From Nocardia vaccinii NBRC 15922 (lineage in GTDB: Bacteria > Actinomycetota > Actinomycetes > Mycobacteriales > Mycobacteriaceae), in contig NZ_BDCC01000058.1 in the NCBI RefSeq assembly GCF_001613305.1, forward strand, positions 1 to 64,000: a stretch of 64,000 nt of DNA, given 5' to 3'. Of the stretch, positions 20,562 through 29,675 are shown piece after piece (positions within the stretch are counted from its first letter, which is position 1; every line of letters starts with the position of its first letter). Below the pieces are notes generated by a model. That model ran no database searches and was not told where the DNA came from. It was given only the letters and a program-made list of their open reading frames with translations. A program made the position numbers and the translations under genes.

Positions 20562-21533
20562 ATGACAGGAGTCGATGTCACCTTTGTCTTCTCGGGGTAC
20601 GGCGCCCTGTGGGAAGGCATGGGGGTGGCCCTCATGCACGAGGACGCGACCTTCCGGGACGCGATCCACGAGGTGTCCGGACAGTTCGACAACCATCTGG
20701 ACTGGTCGGTCGAAGATCAGCTGAAATCCGCGCGGACCGGTGACTACCGGAACCTGACCGTCGGCGGACCGGCGATCTTCGCGATCCAGTTCGGACTGAT
20801 CCGCGCGCTGGCCGAACGCGGTATCGCCCCCGCGGTGACCGTCGGGGTCAGCTTCGGCGAGTACGCCGCCGCGACCGCCTCCGGGATTCTCGCATTGCCC
20901 GAGGCATGCCGGCTCGTCGCCGCGTCGGCACTCGCGCTGAAGGCCGCCAACGGCATCGGCGGCACGGCGACCGCGGCCATCTCCGAGGACCGCGCACAAG
21001 AGATCGCCGCCGCCTCGAACGGCGATATCCAGACGGCCGTCGTCATGTCCGAGGGCGGAGTCCTGCTCGCGGGGACGAATTCCGCATTGGAAGACCTGGG
21101 TACCCGATTGGCCCGCGAGGGCGTCTACTACCGCATGCTCGACGAATTTCCGTACCCCTACCATTCACCGCTCATGGCGGGTGTCTGCACCCTGTTCCGG
21201 CAGCAGATGGATTCTGTGCACACCAGCCCGGCCACCATCCCGATGATCTCCACCGTGACCGGCGACTACGTCGACGGCCCCGACCTCGACATCGATTACT
21301 GGACACAACATTTCGTCACCACCACACTGCTGCGGCAGGCAGCCCGGCGCGCCGCCCGAACCCAAACCGTATTCTTGGAGGTCGGCCCTCGCCCACACCT
21401 GCAAACCCCCCTGCGCACCCACCGCCGCCCCGACGGCGAACGACTCCTCGTCCTGCCCACCCTGACCCGCCACAAACCCGGCACAGCCGCACTGGACGAG
21501 GCAGCAGACCGAATCCGGGCACACACCGAATGA
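20562..21533 (+). CDS. Discrete acyltransferase-fold protein, divergent active site
   Basis: 323 residues covering a whole FabD/PKS-AT fold and nothing else. The nucleophile is Ser97 in GVSFG, and the likely catalytic His is 201 in PYHS. Two usual features are missing. The GQGxQ motif that forms the oxyanion hole reads GYGAL (12-16), and the Arg that binds the malonyl carboxylate in the segment after GxSxG reads Ser (about 122). That argues against an ordinary malonyl/methylmalonyl transferase and fits an acyl hydrolase or a transferase for non-carboxylated acyl groups. ATG with AAGGAG upstream, 22 bp after mmpL, hence co-transcribed. All visible complete modules have their own AT, so an extender-loading role is not needed. 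Function is inferred only. Confidence 0.9.
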   Translation: MTGVDVTFVFSGYGALWEGMGVALMHEDATFRDAIHEVSGQFDNHLDWSVEDQLKSARTGDYRNLTVGGPAIFAIQFGLIRALAERGIAPAVTVGVSFGEYAAATASGILALPEACRLVAASALALKAANGIGGTATAAISEDRAQEIAAASNGDIQTAVVMSEGGVLLAGTNSALEDLGTRLAREGVYYRMLDEFPYPYHSPLMAGVCTLFRQQMDSVHTSPATIPMISTVTGDYVDGPDLDIDYWTQHFVTTTLLRQAARRAARTQTVFLEVGPRPHLQTPLRTHRRPDGERLLVLPTLTRHKPGTAALDEAADRIRAHTE

Positions 21534-21548
21534 GCGATACCCGCCCGC

Positions 21549-22121
21549 TCAGGTAGGAAATACCGACGAGACGAGTCCCATCACGATGGAGCTCAACGAC
21601 AACGAACCGGTTCCGAAAGCCGCGGCGACGCCAGATGCGATGAGTACATCCTCAGCGGTCGGTTCCGGCGGGATCACCGTTCGCTTCAAGACAGCGATCC
21701 GCATCGGCAGAGCCCATTCGATCCCCACACTGCCGTCGGGGTAGGCGGTGAGCGAGCAGAGTTGTTTTTCGATCTCGTGCGGTCTGCCGTCGACGAATCG
21801 GCACGTCGTCATGTCCTTCGGTCCGAAACTCACAGTCCTGGAATCGAATTCGACCATGATTCGATAGGTTCTCCTGACGATCCTGCCGCTGCCCGGTCGA
21901 ATACCGACCGGCCTGCCGGCCAGATCGGCGGCAAGAAATTTCTCGTTTCGCGTGCCGATAGGCACATTCCGCCGCGTCCTCGGCCCCCGGCGTTCGATCG
22001 CGAACACCCTCGACGCATCCGATTCGAGCCAGGTCGCCACTCTCGATTCGGCTCGCTCTATGAGGACGTCACCGAACGTCCCGCCATCCGCCCGAGCCCG
22101 ACTGCTCTCCCGATCCGACAT
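21549..22121 (-). CDS. Hypothetical protein, 190 aa
   Basis: I do not recognise a family. The first 100 or so residues are charged, with Arg-rich stretches. A middle part contains Cys residues (around 105 and 125). The last 30 or so residues are rich in small and hydrophobic side chains (Ala, Gly, Ser, Val), perhaps a weak membrane or packing segment. No signal peptide is apparent. The gene is convergent with the discrete AT, only 15 bp apart, and is not part of the PKS operons. The ATG has a GGGGA-type Shine-Dalgarno sequence. Confidence 0.6.
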   Translation of the reverse strand: MSDRESSRARADGGTFGDVLIERAESRVATWLESDASRVFAIERRGPRTRRNVPIGTRNEKFLAADLAGRPVGIRPGSGRIVRRTYRIMVEFDSRTVSFGPKDMTTCRFVDGRPHEIEKQLCSLTAYPDGSVGIEWALPMRIAVLKRTVIPPEPTAEDVLIASGVAAAFGTGSLSLSSIVMGLVSSVFPT

Positions 22122-22521
22122 ACCGTCCCCGCCCGCCCGTTTCGATCAGCGCCCCGCCCCTGGGGTCCTCACGACAAGTTTGCCAGACCGCGCACCGAGC
22201 GTTCGCCCGCCCAACAGCGCAATGTTCCTCCGCACGCACGCGACACAGATGCGGCAATGCCGAACGCGCGAAAGCCCCGACGGGTTGCCGTAGTCGTGGT
22301 GTCGCTGGTGGCCGTGGCGGCTCTGGTTCTGCGAGGGGGCATGCGCCGTCGCGGTAGCGACGCCCGCCCGAGCCGGTTCCTGGGCTTGCGGTGGCCGCAC
22401 CGGGCCACGGATGAATGGTTCATCCAATTGCCCACTGCGGCAACAAGTTCGACGTCATCCCGCTCATGTGCCCGTGGTGGCATGCTCGGCGTGCGAGCAC
22501 CGCGGGGACGGCGCCGCGCAC
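22122..22521. other. Gene-poor stretch with a possible decayed leader
   Basis: No intact gene seen. On the plus strand from 22258, an ATG opens a short Arg/Lys-then-hydrophobic segment (MPNARKPRRVAVVVVSLVAV) that looks like a signal anchor, but the reading loses coherence within about 25 codons. It may be the start of a decayed exported-protein gene. Confidence 0.3.
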
Positions 22522-23721
22522 TCAATGGCCGGCGTCGGCGTTTCCGGCCTTCCACACCGGCCACGGGACGTTCCAGTCGCCGAGGCCGTCGACACCCGAA
22601 AGTGTGCTGCCCACAGTGTTTTTCACGATGGCGATATCACCGCGTTTGGCGTTCTGGTAAACCCAGCGGGCGTCGGCGGGACTGAGGTTCAGGCAGCCGT
22701 GGCTGGTGTTGACGTAGCCCTGCTGGCCCACCGACCACGGGGCCGAGTGCATGAAGATGCCGCTGTAGGACATGCGGGTGGCCCAGTCGACGCGGCTGCG
22801 GTAGCCGCCCGGTGCGGTGGCGGCGACGCCGAAGGTGGAGGAGTCCATGATCATGTGGTCGAAACGGTCGCTGATGATGTAGATGCCGTTGTTGGTCGGC
22901 GAGGACGCCTTACCCATCGACGTCGGCATCGTCCGCACCACCTGGCCGTTGTGTTCGACGGTCACCGTCTTGCTGTTGTCGTCGGCGGTGAAGACCATGG
23001 GATCGCCGATGGTGAAATTGGAGTGGATATCGCTGTCGGCGATCAGCCCACGCCCCAGATCGTGGCCGTAGGTGTTCACATCGACGGTGATCCGGGTGCC
23101 GGGCATCCAGAAATGCTCCGGCCGCCAACGAACTTCGCGCCTGTTCACCCAGTAGAACGCGCCCTCGACCGGCGGTGTGGTGGTGACCTTGATCGCGTCC
23201 TGCACCGCGTGGCGATCCGGAACGTCCTCGTCGAACTGCACCGCCACCGGCTGGCCGATGCCCACCACCTCGTTCTCTCCCGGCAACAGCCACGGGTGGG
23301 TGCGGTTCGCCGGTTGCATCGTGGTGAAACTCATCACCTTGGTGCCCGCACCGCCGATGCCGATCGCCGTGGCCCGCAGGCGGTAGGTCCGCCCGAACCC
23401 GAGCTGCTCATCGGCCTGCCAGGACCGCCCGTCCGGCGTGATCCGCCCCGGCACCGGCTTCCCGTCCGGCGTCAGCAGCGATACCTCGGTGAGCAGGCCG
23501 TCATCGACCCGCACCCGCACCGGATCGACCACCGCAACGTTCACCGCGCCGTCCATGATCGGCACGACGATCTTCGGCGTGATCATCGCGAGCAACGGCT
23601 GCCGCCGGATGGCCGCCCCCGGCCCCCGCGCATCTGCCGCACACCCCGCCACCAGCGCAATCACCGACATCACCGCGACCAGATACGACAGCCCCCGATA
23701 TCCCTGCCGACCCCTGCCCAT
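22522..23721 (-). CDS. L,D-transpeptidase, lipoprotein with Ig-like domains and YkuD domain
   Basis: 399 residues. The start at 23721 places an Arg-rich n-region before a hydrophobic helix and the lipobox LVAGC (Cys about 27), and has GAGG upstream. The middle part (about 50-230) matches the Ig-like domains of LdtMt2-type enzymes. The YkuD catalytic domain (about 240-380) ends in SHGCLNLS with the nucleophilic Cys near 343 and its partner His two residues before. Such enzymes make 3-3 cross-links in peptidoglycan outside the membrane, which is common in mycolic-acid actinomycetes. It stands alone, with its promoter next to the tRNA. The in-frame extension upstream of 23721 would bury the signal peptide and is rejected. 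Confidence 0.94.
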   Translation of the reverse strand: MGRGRQGYRGLSYLVAVMSVIALVAGCAADARGPGAAIRRQPLLAMITPKIVVPIMDGAVNVAVVDPVRVRVDDGLLTEVSLLTPDGKPVPGRITPDGRSWQADEQLGFGRTYRLRATAIGIGGAGTKVMSFTTMQPANRTHPWLLPGENEVVGIGQPVAVQFDEDVPDRHAVQDAIKVTTTPPVEGAFYWVNRREVRWRPEHFWMPGTRITVDVNTYGHDLGRGLIADSDIHSNFTIGDPMVFTADDNSKTVTVEHNGQVVRTMPTSMGKASSPTNNGIYIISDRFDHMIMDSSTFGVAATAPGGYRSRVDWATRMSYSGIFMHSAPWSVGQQGYVNTSHGCLNLSPADARWVYQNAKRGDIAIVKNTVGSTLSGVDGLGDWNVPWPVWKAGNADAGH

Positions 23722-23973
23722 AGGCAACCTCGTTCCAGTCGGGCACACCCGGGCAGCCCCGGCTGCGCAACTCACCAGACACACCCACACGGATGAACCG
23801 AGACCACGCGCCCCTCATACTGCCAGCCGGAACCACACCAACCCCGCAAAACACGACACCCCCACATCCCCACCCCCTCCGACCAGGCGATTTCACGTTC
23901 CGACAGCCGAACTGTTATGGTTTCCCTCGCACCGGAACGGAGCCCCAGGGCCCCGGAACGGAACACTGCACCA

Positions 23974-24046
<73 letters not shown>

Positions 24047-24090
24047 CCTAAATTATGCGGTCAGGTCCAGTTTCTGAATCACATCCTTCT

Positions 24091-24104
24091 CGGCCTTTCG
24101 GCCG
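24091..24104 (+). terminator. Short hairpin after tRNA-Lys
   Basis: CGGCC and GGCCG flank a TTTC loop 45 bp after the tRNA. There is no T-run after it, so a terminator role is weakly supported. Confidence 0.3.
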
Positions 24105-24195
24105 GATACCAAATATAAGCCAAGAATTTCGGGCCCAATCATCGGTCGACGGGTCCTGTTCCAGCCCGGCCGACCCCATGATCGTGACACTGGAT

Positions 24196-24455
24196 TTAAC
24201 GGTGGTTCCGGCCTGACTCGCCCTCGACGATGAGTTCGTAGGCCGCGGATTGGAACCGGTCCATCGCTGATTGGGCCAGTAGCGGGTCACCATCATGGTC
24301 AGGATTTCCGGGGGTTCGCGGTTGCTGGTGATGACAGTGAACGCTTTGCGGTGGCGTTCGACGGGTCAGTTCGTAGAAGTCGTTGGTCTCGACCGCTTCG
24401 AGCCGGTGCAGGGCCAGGTCGTCGAGGACGAGCAGGTCGACGCGGCAGTTCTGCT
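24196..24455 (-). pseudogene. IstB-like transposition ATPase remnant (IS21 family)
   Basis: The reading VDLLVLDDLALHRLEAVETN followed by FYEL is the Walker B part of IstB-like helper ATPases, and DPLLAQSAMDRFQSAAYEL further on is their C-terminal part. Between them the frame is lost and regained: the expected ERHRKAFTVITSNREPPE lies in the next frame (about 24300-24365), so at least two frameshifts have occurred. The N-terminal half with Walker A is absent, and no partner transposase or terminal repeats are visible. This is a dead IS21-family fragment. Confidence 0.75.
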
Positions 24456-24500
24456 GCGGGCCGGTCAGGCGTTCGGGACTGTCGGCTACCGTGGCCGGTC

Positions 24501-24725
24501 GTGAGCGTTTCCCCGCTGGTGGCCGCATTCGTGGCGTTCGCCGCGACCACTGTCGACGATCTGATCATCGTCACCGCCTTGTTCACCACCGGCCGAGTGA
24601 CCGGACAGCCGCGGGCCGAGATCATCGTCGCGGGCCAGTACGCAGGGGTTCGCCGCGATCGTCGGCATCTCATTGGCCGCTGCGACCGGTCTACAGGCTC
24701 TCCCGGACCGGTGGGTCGGGCAGTG
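24501..24725 (+). pseudogene. CadD-like cadmium resistance transporter, N-terminal remnant
   Basis: From the GTG at 24501 the reading VSPLVAAFVAFAATTVDDL with IIVTALF following matches the first membrane helices of CadD-type transporters, up to VAGQY. There a frameshift (about 24640) moves the continuation GFAAIVGISLAAATGLQALP into another frame. The rest of the protein (about two thirds) is missing. It abuts the IstB remnant tail to tail, which points to insertion and deletion events at this site. Confidence 0.7.
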
Positions 24726-24845
24726 TGAACCTGGTCGGCGAGAAATGGGGGGCGTTCACCCTGCGAAGCTCGTCTGGAGCGGTCGGCTCACTGTCGGTCA
24801 AGCACCGCGCACTGGAAGGCGCGCTGCTGTTCGGCCACTTCGCCG

Positions 24846-25305
24846 CCTATCCTTATTGCGACCCAGGACTTCCACAGGTGAGGACAAGTAGCGCAACACG
24901 ATCCTTCTGCCCTGCCCCGAGGCGGGCCGATCGCGGAATTCGCGCAGGAGGTCGGCCTTGATGCCGCCGGACAGCTCGGTGACACCGGCCTCGACCGCGC
25001 TGTCGAAGGTGGACAGCCCCAACAGTTCCGGAACGGTGCAGGCGGCTTGTCGAGGTCCGCGCCTACACAGCACCACGACCTCCCGGATCCGGCTGACAGC
25101 CAAGGCTTCGAGCGCGTGGTCGGCGATATCTGTGCGGGCGAGCGCGTCGACGTCCGAGGCGAGGACACGCGCGACGTCGAGTGCGACGTTGCCGTTGCCG
25201 ACGATGACCGCGCGTTCCGCGGACAGATCGAAGACGGAGCCCGCGAACTCCGGGTGGCCGTTGTACCAGGCGACGAACTCGGTCGCCGCGTGGCTGCCTG
25301 GCAAC
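24846..25305 (-). pseudogene. FprA-like ferredoxin/adrenodoxin-type NADP reductase, internal fragment
   Basis: About 150 residues of clear family sequence with neither end. LPGSHAATEFVAWYNGHPEF is followed by the NADPH-binding VIVGNGNVALDVARVL, then DIADHALEAL and VPELLGL, ending at LRYLSSPVEVLG. The family is about 450 residues, with an N-terminal FAD-binding GxGxxG region that is missing here. The open frame extends on both sides into unrelated sequence, so no functional product is expected. Confidence 0.7.
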
Positions 25306-25708
25306 TGCCCTTCGCCGACCGAGCAGAAGGAGAAGCTCCCGCCCACCAACAGGCCAACGGCTTCCTCGAGATCGCACGATGGCAAGCGGCGCGCGCCAAA
25401 ACGACGGCGCTACCGGCCTATAGCTGATAATCGGCTTCGATCACCAGCCGACCAGGCGAAAACCGCAGGTCGTCCCCGTTCCCATGTTTTGTGTGTCCTG
25501 CCGGGGAATCGAACCTGCGACACGGGGACCTCTGCTGCTGAAATGCCGAGCGGAGCCATCACCATCTCATGGAACGCAGGCCCGAGGCCGGGGTGGTGTG
25601 AGCACCGGCATGGCTCAGTGCTGCGACCGGAACTCAGGCGCCCCTTTAGCCGCGCCGCGTGCGCTGAACTCAGCGAACGTGTAGATCGGCCACGACGCGA
25701 CCGACACC
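25306..25708. other. Stretch without a recognisable gene
   Basis: Nothing intact is seen on either strand. Around 25490-25530 the minus strand has a TTCGATTCC motif that recalls a tRNA T-loop, but the stem does not pair. Confidence 0.5.
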
Positions 25709-26036
25709 TCAGCCAGCACCTTGTGAGGCGGTCAGCGAAGCCTCATCCTCCTTCTCCGATTGCCCAGCGGGCAGTGCCTTCGCTCCGGAACTACTGGAAT
25801 CCCTACGATCGATCGCCTGTCGAGCACTGTCGGGCAGGATGTTGAACAGGTCCTCAACCTGGCGGGCGGCGCACTTCCGCCGGGTCCCAAGCGAGTTCTT
25901 GCGCGAGATGGGCAATCGTCAGCCGCACTGAGGGATTCAAGTCCCCACCTGCTCGCGTTTCCGACGCATCCGCCAACTTCCACCCTCCGCGCTCGGCAGC
26001 AGCATCCGCCGCCGAACTGCTGCTGTCTCGGACCAC
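25709..26036 (-). pseudogene. Frameshifted hypothetical gene
   Basis: Two minus-strand readings join into one plausible protein if a frameshift near 25870 is allowed. The first runs through LNPSVRLTIAHLAQELAWDP and AEVRR; the second continues with QVEDLFNILPDSARQAIDRR and a Lys/Glu-rich tail. Alone, neither reading has a good start with a Shine-Dalgarno sequence. Family not recognised. It fits the decayed state of its neighbours. Confidence 0.4.
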
Positions 26037-26230
26037 CCTGACGTGTCGGTCGTGTCATCTTGCGTTGTTCGGCGAGAACGACACTCACGCCGCAGTGCCG
26101 GTGGTAGGGGAAGAACGGCAACGCTGGTCGATCGAGATGAACTCGGTGATCGAACGGCAGTGGTCGGCTGGAAGCCATCGACCGGATTCCCAGACGCGCG
26201 ACATACAGCTGACCCACTTTCGGGGAATAA

Positions 26231-26716
26231 TCAGCGCCCGAGCCGATTCAACGCGGCCATGAGATGGGGCCTATCAGGGCTCCACAAGACCGCGGTTTCT
26301 CTCCGATGCGGCAGATCGATAAGCAGCGTGACTCCCACACCACGCATCGCGGCACTTCGGGAAGGGCCTTGCTTTTGGCTGAGCGCCAGGTGCTCCGGGG
26401 GTTTGCCGGGAACCTGCCACGCATAGAGCCAGCCCTGGTCGCTCTGGTCCAACTCGGGCCCTGCATCGATGGCTTCCTGCGGGCTGACACAGAGGTCGAA
26501 GCGCACAGTCCGGACGGTCCTGGTTCGGATCGACATCGGGTTACCGGTCAACGCGACCGGTTGGGCATGCCAGCCGGGATCGATCGGAGAATGCCCTTCG
26601 ATCACGACATACGCCAGATCAGGGTCGAATGCCCGGACCAACTCGGACGGGACGGCGTCGTGAACGCCAACGGACCAGCCCCCATCCGGCCTCTCCGAGG
26701 GTGAATCAATATGCAC
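26231..26716 (-). CDS. Hypothetical protein, 161 aa
   Basis: A coherent reading with codon use like a real actinomycete gene, but I recognise no family. It is rich in Asp, Pro and Trp, with no signal peptide or membrane helix, and ends MAALNRLGR. The ATG lacks a clear Shine-Dalgarno sequence, so the start may lie further in. It is divergent from the interrupted hypothetical gene at 26736 and may belong to the same lost gene group. Confidence 0.5.
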   Translation of the reverse strand: MHIDSPSERPDGGWSVGVHDAVPSELVRAFDPDLAYVVIEGHSPIDPGWHAQPVALTGNPMSIRTRTVRTVRFDLCVSPQEAIDAGPELDQSDQGWLYAWQVPGKPPEHLALSQKQGPSRSAAMRGVGVTLLIDLPHRRETAVLWSPDRPHLMAALNRLGR

Positions 26717-26735
26717 GCGCGCAATTTACCGAGGG

Positions 26736-27548
26736 GTGCGCGATCGCCAGCAAGAGGAATGTGCGCCGCCCGAAGCCATCGTTGTCACATGGGCTCAGCG
26801 CAGAGTGGATCTGGGTACGCTCACCGACGTGGACTGGAGTGTCGCCGATCGGGAGCTGGTTTCGTGGCCCGGTACGCCCGAAACCGATCTCGGATGGTGT
26901 GGATACAAAATCGAGTCACGACCGGACGCGATGTGGCTGCTGAACGCGATGTACGAACGCGAGTCGGGCTCAGCGGAACTCACCTACGACCAGCAGTGAC
27001 GGCAACGGCTCGCTGCCGGACTCGAGGAGCCGACCATGGTCCCCGGCTTCGACCTCGAGGCCAACTCGTTCGTGATCGGCAACGAGCTGGGCCGCTCCGA
27101 GCACCCCGGAGCGGGCTGGAAGAGACTGCGCTGGAGCGAACTCGCGGCTCGGCTGGGCGAGCCGGCGGTTGCCGAGGGCCGGTACCCCGGATCCCGCAGC
27201 CTGTCTGGCGCACACGCGGGCGGGAGTTGGCCGGTGAGCATCCGCCCGCCCTCGGAGGGCTCCCTGGATCGGGAGTCGTGGCAAACGCTGATCGACGTTC
27301 TGATCGCGTGGTCCCCTGACGGTGCGGGCACCCCGTGCGTGGCGTACTTCGGGCCCGCGGTCAGCGGTGAGTTCGACACCGGAGTCACGGTCGCGGGTTC
27401 CCTCGGGAGCGCTGCGGACCTGTACGACCATCCCAGCGACGTCGGCTCCCCTTCGAATCTGTGGGCCGTCGACCGTTCCTGGATAACCTGGTCCGATTGG
27501 GACCTGTGCGCCACCAAGGTGTCCGGCCCGACCGAGCTGATCGAGTAA
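26736..27548 (+). pseudogene. Hypothetical gene interrupted by an in-frame TGA
   Basis: Two readings in the same frame, 26736-26999 and 27036-27548, are separated only by a TGA at 26997-26999 and eleven further sense codons. Read through, the product is about 270 residues with even composition, rich in Trp (VTWAQRRVDL early, WITWSDWDLCATK late). The interrupted position (DQQ, stop, RQRL) fits a former TGG Trp codon. The second half has an ATG at 27036 with GAGGAG a few bases upstream, so a 170-residue C-terminal product might still be made. Family not recognised. Confidence 0.5.
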
Positions 27549-27612
27549 CTCCAGGCGGCACCGGAACTCGAAGCGCTTCGCTTGCCCTGGTGCTGACACT
27601 CCGTGTTCGTGA

Positions 27613-27894
27613 CTACGGAAGCCGACGGTCGCGTCCACCGCGGCAGAGGGCAGCATGGGGCAGCTCGACAACGGCCTCGGCCAAGGCCGCAGGCAGCAAG
27701 TCGCGCCCTGCCCTGGGTTCGCGCCCGTTCAGACCCGCCAGTTCCCGTAGCGCTGGGCCGTCGTGGCCGTCGGCGAGTCACTGCGCCGCCCACCAGGGGA
27801 CGCGTTCGGAGGGCGCGGTGCCGAGTACCAGCCAGGCTGCGACGATGCCGGGCACCGGAGTCCGGCTCTCGTAGGGATCGAAACGGCGGGTCAT
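27613..27894 (-). pseudogene. Hypothetical gene interrupted by an in-frame TGA, with an HTH-like scrap upstream
   Basis: From the ATG at 27894 the reading MTRRFDPYESRTPVPGIVAA reaches WWAAQ and then a TGA at 27778-27780. The same frame then continues sensibly (LADGHDGPALRELAGL) for about 50 codons to a TAG at 27613. As in the gene at 26736, TGA sits where Trp would fit. Just upstream, in frame, QPQIAAKTGIPKTALHRYLD resembles a helix-turn-helix from a recombinase or regulator, with no rest of the gene. Function unknown. Confidence 0.4.
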
Positions 27895-28064
27895 TGGCGA
27901 TCCTCTCAACGGATCCAGGTAGCGGTGCAGTGCGGTCTTGGGGATACCGGTCTTGGCGGCGATCTGAGGCTGACCCGGTCCGGTCAGCACCCGCGCTCTG
28001 CCACCGGTTCCTCTGCCATCCGCAAGCTCCCGTCACGCACACGACTACAGGCATTTTTACGTCG

Positions 28065-29330
28065 TCATGCAACTTTGCCCGCACCAGGATCTCGGCCTTC
28101 CAGATCATCGATATCTGCCTTTGGACGAGAAAGTTCTCGCATTCTCCAAACCGAGCTCATGCGTATAATTATCGGTTCCAAGAAGAATGCTGCGGCCACA
28201 ATAAATAACGCCGTCCTGATATCAAATTTCTCTGCGAGAAGACCGCCTACTATCGCGCCGACAGGGATTACACCCCATGTAATCATTCTGGTTATCGCGG
28301 ACATTCGCCCCAGCATATTCGGCGGACATGCTGACTGTCGGATCGTAAAGCTAATGATACTTGTAATCATGACTGACGCGGATAAGACAACCATCCCTGC
28401 AACAAATAGCGTGAGCCCCGCTCCAGAGAATGCGAGTGGAACCGCAATGCCGACAGCAGGTCCGATTACAAGAAAAAACCTCCAGGTCGCCAATTCTCCC
28501 CACTGACGCGTTAATCTGGGGACGGCAGCAGAACCGATTAGCGCTCCAATCCCCCCGGCAGAGAGCAAAATCCCATACAACCAATGCGGCGTGTTCAAAC
28601 TTTTGAGGAAAAGCAAAACCAGTACAAACTGAGCAGCAACACAGGCATTGTAGGCGGTCGAGCTCAGTAAGAGCACCCGATACAACGGCTCGCGGAGAAC
28701 GAGGGCAAGACCGTCCCGCATCTCATGTATTACCCCGGCAGAGCCTCGAGGGCTAGGCTCTCGCTGCTCATGAAGCGGCGACATCGTACGAATCAGCAAC
28801 GCCGACACGATGAAGCTGACACAATCTGCGATCAACGCAATGGTAGCACCCAGGGTAGAGACCACCGGCCCCGCGACAGAACTCCCCGCCAGACGTGATA
28901 CCGAATCGATAGCATTTACCCGCGAATTCACTCTCACGAGTTCGTCACTGTTCACCAACAGAGGCCCGACTGCACCATGGGATATTATCTCGAAGACATT
29001 GCAGACACCGACAGCGAGGCCGACAATCAAGAGAATGGGCATCGACACGGCATGCATAACCACGGATAAGGCCAGCATACCGAAAAGTAGGGCTCGAATC
29101 ACATCCACGGCAACGAGTACACCTAGTTTCGGCAACCGGTCGACCCAAGTACCGGCCAACAGCCCCAGAGCGATCCACGCCCATTGTTCGATGCTTGTCA
29201 AAAGCCCCATTTGAAGCCCGGATGTTCGCAGCTCGAACAGCGCTACCATCGGTATGGCAATAGCCGATAGCGACGATCCAGCTGCACTGATCCCGATCGC
29301 AGACCAGAAACGCCTCAAGTCACGGGTCAT
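28065..29330 (-). CDS. MFS efflux transporter (MefA/MFS_3-like), AT-rich
   Basis: 421 residues with about twelve predicted membrane helices and a charged mid loop (around 190-215). The overall pattern, a short N-terminus then FWSAIGISAAGSSLSAIAIP, matches the MFS_3 group that includes macrolide and antibiotic efflux pumps. Codon use is visibly AT-richer than in any neighbour, so the gene looks horizontally acquired. A broken ATP-grasp ligase of the same composition lies just upstream on the same strand, so the pump may once have exported a peptide product. The reading frame is intact. Substrate unknown. Confidence 0.88.
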   Translation of the reverse strand: MTRDLRRFWSAIGISAAGSSLSAIAIPMVALFELRTSGLQMGLLTSIEQWAWIALGLLAGTWVDRLPKLGVLVAVDVIRALLFGMLALSVVMHAVSMPILLIVGLAVGVCNVFEIISHGAVGPLLVNSDELVRVNSRVNAIDSVSRLAGSSVAGPVVSTLGATIALIADCVSFIVSALLIRTMSPLHEQREPSPRGSAGVIHEMRDGLALVLREPLYRVLLLSSTAYNACVAAQFVLVLLFLKSLNTPHWLYGILLSAGGIGALIGSAAVPRLTRQWGELATWRFFLVIGPAVGIAVPLAFSGAGLTLFVAGMVVLSASVMITSIISFTIRQSACPPNMLGRMSAITRMITWGVIPVGAIVGGLLAEKFDIRTALFIVAAAFFLEPIIIRMSSVWRMRELSRPKADIDDLEGRDPGAGKVA

Positions 29331-29450
29331 ATAAGCCGCTCATTCCTATCGACGAAGACGAGTTAGAGCAGCCGAATGCTCAGCCGCCCTTATGTCACGC
29401 AAATGACAGCATTACCACGCGGACCATCCAACTAGATTGATCGCCTCCCT
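29331..29450. promoter_or_regulatory. AT-rich leader of the MFS gene
   Basis: A 120-bp stretch between the ATP-grasp remnant and the MFS gene. It is AT-rich and holds no ORF. AGGAAT occurs upstream of the MFS ATG; no clear promoter is assigned. Confidence 0.3.
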
Positions 29451-29675
29451 CTATACGATATTCTCATGCCGAAGCGAGTAGGATTCGGTGCCCGTAATCA
29501 TATTGTGGTTGCGAGCGATGGCGCGAGCTACCGCCTCAGTAACCGGACGTCGCCCGAAAGCGGTACGCATAGGATCGAATATGCGTCCAGCACCTTTACG
29601 TAGTGAATTATTCTCGTAGTACAACCAATTACCACTCGGATTCACTTCGAGAAATACAGCATCACCACCATCGCC
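29451..29675 (-). pseudogene. ATP-grasp peptide ligase, C-terminal remnant
   Basis: The reading AVFLEVNPSGNWLYYEN is the signature end of ATP-grasp enzymes that modify ribosomal peptides (MvdD/TgmB-like maturases); the Glu and Asn are the Mg-binding pair of the ATP-grasp site. About 60 residues follow, ending HENIV. Everything before it (the ATP-binding core, about 250 residues) is missing, and upstream the frame joins unrelated GC-rich DNA. Composition matches the adjacent MFS gene. I infer that the two were acquired together and that the ligase was later cut. Confidence 0.55.

Noticed and set aside
25485..25530. tRNA-like 3' end (TTCGATTCC) on the minus strand, considered as an att site
   Set aside because: The T-stem does not pair and no matching anticodon arm is present.
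26997..27780. TGA codons as selenocysteine or programmed readthrough
   Set aside because: No selenoprotein families or SECIS-like hairpins seen, and the region is full of other lesions.
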